Shown here piece by piece: positions 57,089 through 64,000 of a DNA stretch of 64,000 nt (position 1 is its first letter; every line of letters starts with the position of its first letter). A program made the translations under genes and the position numbers. Under the pieces are notes generated by a model, which made no database searches, was not told the DNA's origin, and saw only the letters and a program-made list of their open reading frames with translations. The stretch is from Mesorhizobium sp. YC-39 (lineage in GTDB: Bacteria; Pseudomonadota; Alphaproteobacteria; Rhizobiales; Rhizobiaceae): assembly GCF_025753795.1 (NCBI RefSeq), contig NZ_JAOWPS010000001.1, positions 434,001 through 498,000 on the forward strand, given 5' to 3'.

Positions 57089-57943
57089 TCAATCGCGCAG
57101 CAATTCGTTGATCGAGGTTTTCGAACGGGTCCTGGCGTCGACACGCTTGACGATGACAGCGCAGTAGAGGCTGGGGCCGGGCTCGTTGTTTGGAAAAGGC
57201 TTGCCCGGCAGCGAACCGGCGACGACGACGGAATTGGCCGGCACCTCGCCGTAGAAGATCTCGCCGGTGGCGCGATCGACGATCTTGGTCGACTGGCCGA
57301 TGAAGACGCCCATGCCGAGCACCGAGCCTTCGCGAACGATGCAGCCCTCGACCACTTCGGAGCGCGCGCCGATGAAGCAATTGTCCTCGATGATGGTTGG
57401 ACCGGCCTGCATCGGCTCCAGCACGCCGCCGATGCCGACGCCGCCCGACAGATGCACGTTCTTGCCGATCTGGGCGCAGGAGCCGACCGAGGCCCACGTG
57501 TCGACCATGGTGCCGCTGTCGACATAGGCGCCGACATTGACGAAGGACGGCATCAGCACGGCGCCCGGCGCGATGTAAGCCGAGCGGCGCACGACCGACG
57601 ACGGCACGGCGCGGAAGCCGGCCTTCTCGAAATCGACGGCGCTCCAGCCGTCGAATTTCGACTGCACCTTGTCCCACCACACGGCCTGGCCGGGGCCACC
57701 TTTGATGATCTCCATCGGATTGAGCCGGAACGACAACAGCACCGCCTTCTTCAGCCACTGGTTGACATGCCATTTGCCGTCGGCCTGGCGCTCGGCGACG
57801 CGTAACGTTCCGCGGTCGAGCAGGTCGAGCGCCGACTGGATGGCGTCGCGCGTCGCGCCGCGGGTCGCGGTCGAAATCGCGTCGCGTTCCTCGAAGGCTT
57901 TCTCGATGGTCTTTTCGAGGCTCGCGAGATCCGGCTTCGACAT
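57089..57943 (-). CDS. dapD: 2,3,4,5-tetrahydropyridine-2,6-dicarboxylate N-succinyltransferase
   Basis: 284-residue left-handed beta-helix acyltransferase of the lysine/diaminopimelate pathway; DapE acts later in the same branch. Hexapeptide repeats run from [29 protein letters not shown] (read in parts) through [24 protein letters not shown] to [18 protein letters not shown]. Length is standard. The 234-bp gap upstream contains a RIME-like hairpin. Confidence 0.95.
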   Translation of the reverse strand: MSKPDLASLEKTIEKAFEERDAISTATRGATRDAIQSALDLLDRGTLRVAERQADGKWHVNQWLKKAVLLSFRLNPMEIIKGGPGQAVWWDKVQSKFDGWSAVDFEKAGFRAVPSSVVRRSAYIAPGAVLMPSFVNVGAYVDSGTMVDTWASVGSCAQIGKNVHLSGGVGIGGVLEPMQAGPTIIEDNCFIGARSEVVEGCIVREGSVLGMGVFIGQSTKIVDRATGEIFYGEVPANSVVVAGSLPGKPFPNNEPGPSLYCAVIVKRVDARTRSKTSINELLRD

Positions 57944-58052
57944 GAATTCGCTCCATTACCACGCTGTTAAGGGGCCACGCCTTAACCTGTTTTGAAAGTC
58001 GCCCGGACCCCGACCAGACTTCGCACGCTTTGTCTGCTTAGGTCTTTGCATT

Positions 58053-58099
58053 AGCAGGTTCTTGTCGCAAAACCGCGGGACACTTTTGCGGAACCTGCT
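58053..58099. repeat. RIME-like palindromic hairpin
   Basis: Arms AGCAGGTTC (58053-58061) and GAACCTGCT (58091-58099) are perfect, with inner CGCAAAA and TTTTGCG around CCGCGGGACAC. The core recalls the CGCAAAACCG..CACTTTTGCG elements common in mesorhizobia. It lies in the dapD/LOG divergent gap. Confidence 0.6.
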
Positions 58100-58177
58100 T
58101 ATGTGAAGGCTTGGTGAGGGTCAATCGCGGCTGCGTCATGGGACGGCGCAAGTGAAGAGTTGGACGGGTAGAACAAT

Positions 58178-59017
58178 ATGAATCCTATGGAAAAGGCGGG
58201 ATGGACGCCGCTGCCGCATTCGGATGAGGATCTGGAGCGGTCGAAAAGCGTGCCGGACACGCCGCAAACGCGCGCCGATACCTACCGGCTGGCCTGGAAC
58301 GACCCCGACTTCATGACGCGGCGCGAATTGCGCGCGGTCAGGCTGCAGCTTGAACTGTTGAAGCCGGAGATGATCCTGGCCGAACGCGGCATCCGCTCGA
58401 CGGTCATCCTGTTCGGCGGCGCGCGCATTCCCGAGCCCGGCGGGGAAGCCTGGGCGGCCAAGAACGAGACGCAGAAGAAGAACCTCGAGAAAAACAGCAA
58501 ATACTACGAGGAGGCGCGCAAGTTTGCCCGCCTCTGCTCGCAGCAGTCGGCTGCTTCCTATTATCGCGAATTCGTCGTGGTGACCGGCGGCGGGCCTGGC
58601 GTCATGGAAGCCGGCAACCGTGGTGCCCACGATGTCGGCGCACCGTCGATCGGCCTCAACATCGTGTTGCCGCACGAGCAGGCGCCGAATGCCTATGTAA
58701 CGCCCGAACTCTGCTTCAACTTCCACTATTTTGCCGTCCGCAAGATGCATTTCGTCATGCGCGCCAAGGCGGTTGCGGTATTCCCGGGCGGCTTCGGCAC
58801 GATGGACGAATTCTTCGAGACGCTGACGCTGATCCAGACCGGTCGCATGGAGCGCGTGCCGGTGATCCTCTTCGGCAAGGCTTTCTGGAAAAAGGCTATC
58901 GACCTCGATTTCCTCGCCGAGCAAGGCACGATCACGCCCGGCGACCAGGACATCATCGATTTCGTCGATACCGCCGACGAGGCCTGGGAAATTATCAGCC
59001 GCTTCTACAAGCTCTGA
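58178..59017 (+). CDS. LOG-family (lysine decarboxylase-like fold) protein
   Basis: 279 residues. Phosphoribohydrolase motifs GGGPGVMEAGNRGA and PGGFGTMDEFFETL are both intact. Short LOG proteins release cytokinin bases or cleave nucleotide monophosphates; this is the longer type with about 75 extra N-terminal residues (HSDEDLERSKSVPDTPQTRADTY in that part). Its true substrate is unknown. Confidence 0.85.
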   Translation: MNPMEKAGWTPLPHSDEDLERSKSVPDTPQTRADTYRLAWNDPDFMTRRELRAVRLQLELLKPEMILAERGIRSTVILFGGARIPEPGGEAWAAKNETQKKNLEKNSKYYEEARKFARLCSQQSAASYYREFVVVTGGGPGVMEAGNRGAHDVGAPSIGLNIVLPHEQAPNAYVTPELCFNFHYFAVRKMHFVMRAKAVAVFPGGFGTMDEFFETLTLIQTGRMERVPVILFGKAFWKKAIDLDFLAEQGTITPGDQDIIDFVDTADEAWEIISRFYKL

Positions 59018-59029
59018 ACACTATCCACA

Positions 59030-59737
59030 TCAAGCGATGACTTCGACAATCGTGGTGAGAAAGCTGGCAAGATCGTCGGTGACGAAATCCACATCGTCCT
59101 CATTGGCCGGGTCGCGTTCCCAGATTTCCGAGAAGGTCGGCTCGAAATTGCGCGGCACCACCAGTACCGTGGTCATGCCCAGCGATTTCGGCACGGACAA
59201 GTTGCGGGCCAGATCCTCGAACATCACCGCGTTGTGGCCGGTGATGGCGTGGAGTTCAGCGAATTTCTCATAGCTCTGCCGCGCCGGCTTTGGCGTGAGC
59301 CCGGCGGCGACGATATCGAAAATATCGTCGAAATGCTCGAGGATGCCGAGTTGGCGCGCGGTACGTTCGGCATGCTTGCGATCGCCGTTGGTGAAAATGA
59401 ACTTGCGGCCGGGAAGCTGGCGGATCGCGGTGCCGAGAACCGGATCGGGCACCAGCCAGGAATAGTCGATGTCATGGACCTTCTCGAGAAAGTCGTCGGG
59501 GTCGATGCCATGGCGCGTCATCAGCCCGTTCAGCGTCGTGCCGTATTCCTGGTAGAGTTCCTTCTGCAGCTTGCGTGCATCCTCGCGCGGCAGGGTCAGC
59601 AATTCTCCGACATAGGCTGTCATCTTCACGTCGATCTGCGAGAACAGATTCGAATGATGCGGATAGAGCGTGTTGTCGAGGTCGAACACCCAGTCGGTGA
59701 CATGGGCAAAACGGGCGGGGTCGGGGAGCGTGGTCAT
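59030..59737 (-). CDS. HAD-superfamily pyrimidine 5'-nucleotidase-like hydrolase
   Basis: 235 residues. Motif I WVFDLDNTLYPHHSNLF is the signature of the Sdt1/YjjG-like pyrimidine 5'-nucleotidase group; motif II is FTNGDRKHA, with Lys in GLTPKP and motif IV in FEDLARNL. ATG at 59737 has AAGGA upstream. It converges on the LOG gene with a 12-bp gap. Confidence 0.87.
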   Translation of the reverse strand: MTTLPDPARFAHVTDWVFDLDNTLYPHHSNLFSQIDVKMTAYVGELLTLPREDARKLQKELYQEYGTTLNGLMTRHGIDPDDFLEKVHDIDYSWLVPDPVLGTAIRQLPGRKFIFTNGDRKHAERTARQLGILEHFDDIFDIVAAGLTPKPARQSYEKFAELHAITGHNAVMFEDLARNLSVPKSLGMTTVLVVPRNFEPTFSEIWERDPANEDDVDFVTDDLASFLTTIVEVIA

Positions 59738-59898
59738 GCGATCCTTATGGCACGAAACGATGCCTTTGGCAGAGGCTTTATCCACAACTTATGCGCGTCT
59801 CGGGCGGCGAAAGTGGCGCCACGATTCAAATTTTAGGCATCGCCGAAAGGTGGCATTCAGGGCTTGCTGGCACAGAGACGGTCCAGTGGGAGCAAGCG

Positions 59899-60654
59899 AT
59901 GAATCGCATATTTCTGAAGTCCGCCGCCGTCGCTTTCGCCTCCCTCGCGGCCTCGCTCCTGCTGACGCTGATCGTCGTCCCGGCCATGGGCTTTCCGATC
60001 AACCGCACCATCTGGCTGACATCCACGGTCTGTCCACTGGCTCTCGCCTGGATCGCCGGCGCCTACACGTTCTGGCAAGGCGAGAGGCTGAAAAGCGCTC
60101 ACCGCGATCTCGCCCGCGCCCATGCCCAGCTCGCCGCCGCGCACCGACGCCTCTCGGAAAAGGCGAGCCGCGACGACATGACCGGCATGCTCAACCGCGA
60201 GAGCTTCTTTGCCGCGCTCGACGGCTCGCGGCGCAAATCCGATCGAGGTGCGTTGCTGATCATCGATGCCGATCACTTCAAGAAGATCAACGACAGCTTC
60301 GGCCACCTGACCGGCGATGACGCGCTGCTTCTGATCGCCGCCGCCATCGAACGTGGCGTACGCAGTGACGACGTGCTCGGCCGCATCGGCGGCGAGGAAT
60401 TCGCCGCGTTCCTGGTCGGCGCCACCGACCAGGAAGCCAAACGCGTCGCCGAGCGCATCCGCCGCGAGGTCGAACTGATCCGCTTCCGGCCGGTCGACGA
60501 GCGGGTCATACCCCTCACCGTCAGTATCGGCGGCACCCTCTGCGGCGAGAATGTCGCCGTGTCGGAGCTGATGCGCGCCGCCGATCAGCGCCTCTATCAG
60601 GCCAAGCACCGCGGTCGCAATCTGACCATCCTGGACATCTCCGAGGCTGCCTGA
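59899..60654 (+). CDS. Diguanylate cyclase with two-helix membrane anchor
   Basis: 251 residues. Two membrane segments (VAFASLAASLLLTLIVVPAMG and TSTVCPLALAWIAGAYTFW), a short coiled coil (residues 75-105), then a GGDEF domain with active site RIGGEEFAAFL and a complete I-site RSDD five residues before it. GGEEF is an active variant. This two-helix architecture is common in rhizobia. ATG at 59899 with GGGAG upstream. Confidence 0.88.
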   Translation: MNRIFLKSAAVAFASLAASLLLTLIVVPAMGFPINRTIWLTSTVCPLALAWIAGAYTFWQGERLKSAHRDLARAHAQLAAAHRRLSEKASRDDMTGMLNRESFFAALDGSRRKSDRGALLIIDADHFKKINDSFGHLTGDDALLLIAAAIERGVRSDDVLGRIGGEEFAAFLVGATDQEAKRVAERIRREVELIRFRPVDERVIPLTVSIGGTLCGENVAVSELMRAADQRLYQAKHRGRNLTILDISEAA

Positions 60655-60816
60655 ACGGTCGCGCCATTAAGACAATCCTAACCTAATTCAAAATCAGGCC
60701 ATCCGTTTACGCGCTCTAAGCAGGTTCCTGGCTAGGTTTGGCATGGATTTGGCCTCTCTTGGCGAGCATGTGCCGTTGAGGGAAAGCCATGCGAAGCCCC
60801 AATCGAGAGACGTATC

Positions 60817-60987
60817 ATGAGTTTCTTCACCAAAAAGATGTCGCGCCGCATGATCATGCAGGCGCTGATCGCGTTGCCGACCCTGTCGCTGTTCCGCAGA
60901 TTGCCCGAGGCCACCTCCACCAATGCCGATCCGGACGCAATCGTCGAGATCAATGGCTGGATCCTGAAGCGGAGCGACCTCGCGTGA
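60817..60987 (+). CDS. 56-residue twin-arginine-type small partner of the GMC oxidoreductase
   Basis: Starts MSFFTKKMSRRMIMQAL: SRR followed by a hydrophobic stretch ALIALPTLSLF resembles a Tat signal. The remaining 25 residues end EINGWILKRSDLA. The stop overlaps the GTG of the oxidoreductase by 4 bases (GTGA). The oxidoreductase itself lacks a signal peptide, so this peptide may carry it across the membrane or anchor it, as the small Tat-bearing subunits of fructose and gluconate dehydrogenases do, though those are far larger. No close family recognised. Confidence 0.6.
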   Translation: MSFFTKKMSRRMIMQALIALPTLSLFRRLPEATSTNADPDAIVEINGWILKRSDLA

Positions 60988-62423
60988 TCTTCGACAGCTA
61001 CGAGACGTTCCGAGCGGCCAATTTCAACCCCAAGGTTTGCATTCTGGGCTCTGGGCCGGCCGGCACCACGATCGCCAGGAAGCTTGGCGCCGCCGGCGTT
61101 CCGGTTGTGGTGCTTGAGGCTGGTTCCCGCGAGTTCAGCGATGATTCGCAGGATTTTTACCGTGGCACCACGGTCGGCGATCCCTATTTCGATCTCGACA
61201 TCACCCGGCTGCGCTTCCTGGGTGGCAGCTCCAATCACTGGGCCGGCTGGTGCCGGGTGCTCGACAAACAGGATTTCGAGCCGAAGGCCTGGGCGCCGGA
61301 TACCGGCTGGCCGATCAGCCGCGCCGACATCGAGCCCTATCTGTCCGAAGTCCACGACATTCTCGAATTGCCCGACTTCCGGCCGGATGTGCCGATCTCG
61401 GACGACATTCGCTGGGTGCAGCTGATCAAGAGCCCGGCCGTGCGCTTCGGTGAAAAATTCGCCGACGAACTCGACAAGAGCAAAAACATCGCCGTGGTGC
61501 TCAACACCTACGCCACCGAACTTGCCGGCGACGGCAGACGGGTGACCGGCGCCAAATTATGGTCTAACGGCCAGGATGCCGGGTCCTTCACCGCCGCCTA
61601 TTTCATCGTCTGCACCGGCGGGCTGGAGAACTCACGGCTACTTCTGTGGTCGAACCAGCGCTCGAACGGCGGTGTGGTGCCGAATGCCGCCGCGCTCGGC
61701 CGCTACTGGATGGAGCATCCGACCTTCGAAGGCGGCAATGCCATCCTCGCCGACTACAGCGAGTTCGAGGTCGATGCCACCAACGAGGCCTTCTTCTCGC
61801 CGACGCTCGCCGCCATGGAACGCCTGAAGATCATGAATTTCGGCATCCGGCTGATCGAGACGCCCTATGCCGGCATCAAAAGCCTGGTCGCCGATCTCGC
61901 TTGCACCGCGCCCGACATGGCCGAATGGGTGGCCTATCAGCTCAGCCAGAATCTGCGCTGCGCCGCTCAGCTCTATGTCGCCTGGGAGCAGGCGCCGCAG
62001 GCGTCGAACCAGATCGAACTGTCGAAAACCGATGTCGACCATGCTGGTGTGCCGCGCATCGAACTGCACTGGAAGAAGTCGGAGATGGAACACCGCACCC
62101 TGCTGGAGGGATTGAGGTTGTTCGGTACGACGCTTGTTCAGAAGAATCTCGGACGGGTCCGCATCGCCGACTGGATCGTCAATGGCGGGGATTATCCGAC
62201 GAATGAGGAACTGGCCGGCCACCACCATATGGGCGGTACCCGCATGGGCACCGACGCGACCAAGAGCGTGGTCGACGCCAATTCAAAGGTGCACGGCATG
62301 GACAATCTCTATGTCGGCGGCTCCTCGGTGTTCTGCACGTCGGGCGAATGCAACCCGACGACGACGATCACCGCATTGGCCTGCCGGCTGGGTGATCACC
62401 TCAGCAAGGTGATCGCTGTGTGA
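60984..62423 (+). CDS. GMC-family FAD-dependent oxidoreductase
   Basis: 479 residues. FAD-binding GSGPAG near residue 22, LRFLGGSSNHWAGWCR, and the C-terminal catalytic His/Asn region AGHHHMGGTRMGTDATKS and CTSGECNPTTTITALACRLG. This type oxidises sugars or alcohols, resembling the large subunit of membrane-bound gluconate/fructose dehydrogenases. GTG start at 60984, with GGAG 9 bases upstream; no signal peptide. No cytochrome subunit gene follows, so the electron acceptor is unknown. Confidence 0.85.
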   Translation: MIFDSYETFRAANFNPKVCILGSGPAGTTIARKLGAAGVPVVVLEAGSREFSDDSQDFYRGTTVGDPYFDLDITRLRFLGGSSNHWAGWCRVLDKQDFEPKAWAPDTGWPISRADIEPYLSEVHDILELPDFRPDVPISDDIRWVQLIKSPAVRFGEKFADELDKSKNIAVVLNTYATELAGDGRRVTGAKLWSNGQDAGSFTAAYFIVCTGGLENSRLLLWSNQRSNGGVVPNAAALGRYWMEHPTFEGGNAILADYSEFEVDATNEAFFSPTLAAMERLKIMNFGIRLIETPYAGIKSLVADLACTAPDMAEWVAYQLSQNLRCAAQLYVAWEQAPQASNQIELSKTDVDHAGVPRIELHWKKSEMEHRTLLEGLRLFGTTLVQKNLGRVRIADWIVNGGDYPTNEELAGHHHMGGTRMGTDATKSVVDANSKVHGMDNLYVGGSSVFCTSGECNPTTTITALACRLGDHLSKVIAV

Positions 62424-62569
62424 TGGTTCGGCTCACATGACAGGGCGTGCCGGCGCTGGACGGCGCAGGCACAGCCGTCAGCTCAAAAGCCGTATATGGC
62501 GATGCGCACCAGCACGGCTGCGGCGGCCAGCGCCACTTGCCCGGCTGAAAGCAGAGGCCGGCTGAGCTT

Positions 62570-63403
62570 TCAGACGGTTGCCGGGTCGAGCGCAGGCTTG
62601 CCCCTGTTGCGTCCGACGATAGCGGCCATGTCGGCGGTCTGGAACGCGTCGCGCAGCGCGTCGAAGGACGGCAGCACGAAATAGGCGCGCTGGAACTTGT
62701 CGATCTCGTAGCCGGTGCGCATCACCGTTTCCAGATCGAAGGGGACATGGTGGGCATCGCTGCTTTCGACGGCGAATTGCAGTTCGGTGAAGGACGACAT
62801 CAGTCCGGCGCCGAACGCTTTCAGCGGTTGGCCGGCCTCCTGCATCAGCCCGTACTCGGCCGTATACCAATAGAGCCGGGTGATCATCTCGTCGCCGCCA
62901 AGCGCGATCACATCCTCTGCCTTCTCGCCATACATCTGCATGAAATCGGCGAAGACCGGCTGCGTCAGCGCCGGCACATGGCCGAAGAAATCATGGAACA
63001 TGTCCGGCTCGACGATGTAGTCGAGCTCCTGACGTGTCCGCAGCCAGTTGGTGACCGGGAAACGGCGGTTGGCGAGGTGGTCGAAGAACGGTGCCGCGGG
63101 GATGAGACCCGGCACGGCGACGATCTCCCAGCCTGTGAGCTTGCGCAGCTTTTTGCTGACCGCGCCGAAATCCGGGATCCGGTCGAGAAGACCAAGCTCG
63201 GCGACGCCGTCGAGATAGGAATGATGCGCGAGCTTGCGCGTCAGTTTCGTCTGGCGGCCGCACAGCGTGCGCCACACCGCCTGTTCGTCGGCGCTGTAGT
63301 TGTACTCCTGCGCCACGGTGAAATCGGCACAGCAGACCGAATAGTCGCCACGCAGCCCTTGCGCCGCGCATTCCCTGGCGTAATCGGCAACGCTCATCGT
63401 CAT
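62570..63403 (-). CDS. phhA: Phenylalanine 4-monooxygenase
   Basis: 277-residue iron- and pterin-dependent enzyme converting phenylalanine to tyrosine. Iron ligands: both His in DMFHDFFGHVPALT and Glu in LYWYTAEYGL. ATG at 63403 has GAAGGAG 7 bases upstream. Divergent from an Lrp-type regulator gene, the usual arrangement for amino acid catabolism genes. The 146-bp gap after it shows no convincing gene. Confidence 0.93.
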   Translation of the reverse strand: MTMSVADYARECAAQGLRGDYSVCCADFTVAQEYNYSADEQAVWRTLCGRQTKLTRKLAHHSYLDGVAELGLLDRIPDFGAVSKKLRKLTGWEIVAVPGLIPAAPFFDHLANRRFPVTNWLRTRQELDYIVEPDMFHDFFGHVPALTQPVFADFMQMYGEKAEDVIALGGDEMITRLYWYTAEYGLMQEAGQPLKAFGAGLMSSFTELQFAVESSDAHHVPFDLETVMRTGYEIDKFQRAYFVLPSFDALRDAFQTADMAAIVGRNRGKPALDPATV

Positions 63404-63506
63404 GGCTGTTCTCCTTCGCAATCATGGCCAGTGGGCTTCTCGCCAAAGACTACGCAAATCCGGCGAGGCAAATCAGCCTTGATGATGGCCCAAACGCAGG
63501 GTTTGA

Positions 63507-63519
63507 GGTAAAACTTACC
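63507..63519. promoter_or_regulatory. Candidate Lrp operator between phhA and the regulator gene
   Basis: GGTAA-AAC-TTACC, a perfect 5-bp dyad in the 141-bp divergent gap, 25 bases before the regulator start. Short AT-centred dyads of this type suit Lrp/AsnC proteins. Confidence 0.35.
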
Positions 63520-63544
63520 ACTTAGGAGCTGTCGGAGAGTGAAA

Positions 63545-64000
63545 ATGCCTCAGTTTGATGATTTCGAGATCAAGATGCTCGATATCCTGCAGCGCGACGG
63601 GCGCAAGCCGGTATCCGAACTGGCAGAGCAGATCGGCCTGTCGACGACACCTTGCGCTCGCCGATTCGAGGCCCTGCAAAGCGCCGGCATCATCAAGGGC
63701 TTTGCCGCCGTGCTCAGCCGCCGCGCCGTCGGTCTGATGGTCGAGGTCTTCATCCAGGTGCGCCTGGTCAGCCACAGCGATGGCTCGCCGGAAAGCTTCA
63801 TTGCCGCCGTGCAGCGCATGGACGAGGTCTCGTCATGCTGGACGATGACCGGCGACCACGATTTCCTGCTGCATGTGATGGTGCCGTCGGTCGACGAGCT
63901 CAATGCCTTTGTCATGCACCGGCTGATGCGGCTCGCCGGCGTGCGCGACGTCCACACGCAGCTTGTGCTGCAGAATATCAAGGGGCCGGGCCATGTCCCG
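63545..64000 (+). CDS. Lrp/AsnC-family transcriptional regulator, 3' truncated by the window end
   Basis: The frame is open from the ATG at 63545 to the last base; 152 residues are visible, close to the full family length. N-terminal helix-turn-helix (FEIKMLDILQRDGRKPVSELAEQIGLS read in parts; recognition helix STTPCARRFEAL) and the RAM ligand-binding domain with MTGDHDFLLHVMV. Divergent from phhA, so it probably controls phenylalanine catabolism in response to an aromatic amino acid. Confidence 0.88.
   Translation, partial: MPQFDDFEIKMLDILQRDGRKPVSELAEQIGLSTTPCARRFEALQSAGIIKGFAAVLSRRAVGLMVEVFIQVRLVSHSDGSPESFIAAVQRMDEVSSCWTMTGDHDFLLHVMVPSVDELNAFVMHRLMRLAGVRDVHTQLVLQNIKGPGHVP

Noticed and set aside
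62478..62569. Possible hydrophobic tail (ALAAAAVLVRIAIYGF) in frame after the phhA stop
   Set aside because: No start codon with a ribosome site and too short to support; could be a decayed membrane gene or chance.

Overview
The window is a gene-dense, high-GC (low-to-mid 60s % by eye) stretch of an alphaproteobacterial chromosome, most likely Mesorhizobium or a close relative in the Phyllobacteriaceae/Rhizobiales. I infer this from the smoEFGK-smoS-mtlK polyol operon order, the def-fmt-truA and dapE/dapD neighbourhoods, the number of ABC importers, and intergenic repeats of the types scattered through mesorhizobial genomes. Both ends cut genes: a substrate-binding protein at the left and an Lrp-type regulator at the right. 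I saw no rRNA, tRNA, CRISPR array, prophage or insertion sequence.

Layout. 0-8.8 kb: one long + strand operon for sugar alcohols (ABC importer, two polyol dehydrogenases, a HAD phosphatase, an FGGY pentulose kinase). 8.8-11.4 kb: a histidine phosphatase, a MATE exporter and a small lipoprotein. 11.7-16.2 kb: a ureohydrolase (agmatinase type) with a polar amino acid-type importer that lacks its ATPase, divergent from a LysR regulator. 16.4-19.4 kb: pncB and an unknown multi-spanning membrane protein. 19.6-24.4 kb: a five-gene branched-chain amino acid/amide-type importer. 24.4-33.4 kb: an antiporter and pncA on the - strand, divergent from a molybdenum hydroxylase, a 6-hydroxynicotinate reductase-like protein, a UPF0280 protein and a MarR regulator, suggesting metabolism of an N-heterocycle. 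33.4-38.6 kb: a sugar importer controlled by a divergent LacI protein with two visible operators. 38.6-46.7 kb: mixed accessory genes (two luciferase-like monooxygenases, AI-2E family transporter, carboxymuconolactone decarboxylase-like protein with an XRE regulator, a Gdx/SugE exporter behind a guanidine-II riboswitch, transglutaminase-like and GFA proteins). 46.7-54.7 kb: rmuC, def, a FitAB/VapBC-like toxin-antitoxin pair, fmt, a GNAT, truA, dapE and a ketopantoate reductase-like gene. 54.7-64 kb: two diguanylate cyclases, dapD, a LOG-family protein, a HAD nucleotidase, a GMC oxidoreductase with a tiny twin-arginine partner, and phhA divergent from an Lrp regulator.

Most notable observations: (1) the guanidine-II (mini-ykkC) riboswitch before the SMR exporter, with a palindromic repeat lying between aptamer and ribosome-binding site; (2) a 56-residue twin-arginine-type protein, overlapping the GMC oxidoreductase start, that may carry a signal-less enzyme out of the cytoplasm; (3) the molybdenum hydroxylase/hydroxynicotinate reductase-like cluster, with a 7-residue tandem repeat at the enzyme's N-terminus and a 34-codon ORF overlapping genes on both sides; (4) LacI operators placed inside the sugar-importer promoter and against the regulator start; (5) hairpins or a MITE-like element between the binding-protein gene and the first permease gene in three importer operons; (6) two MITE-like inverted-repeat elements and four RIME-like palindromes, one visibly a mosaic.
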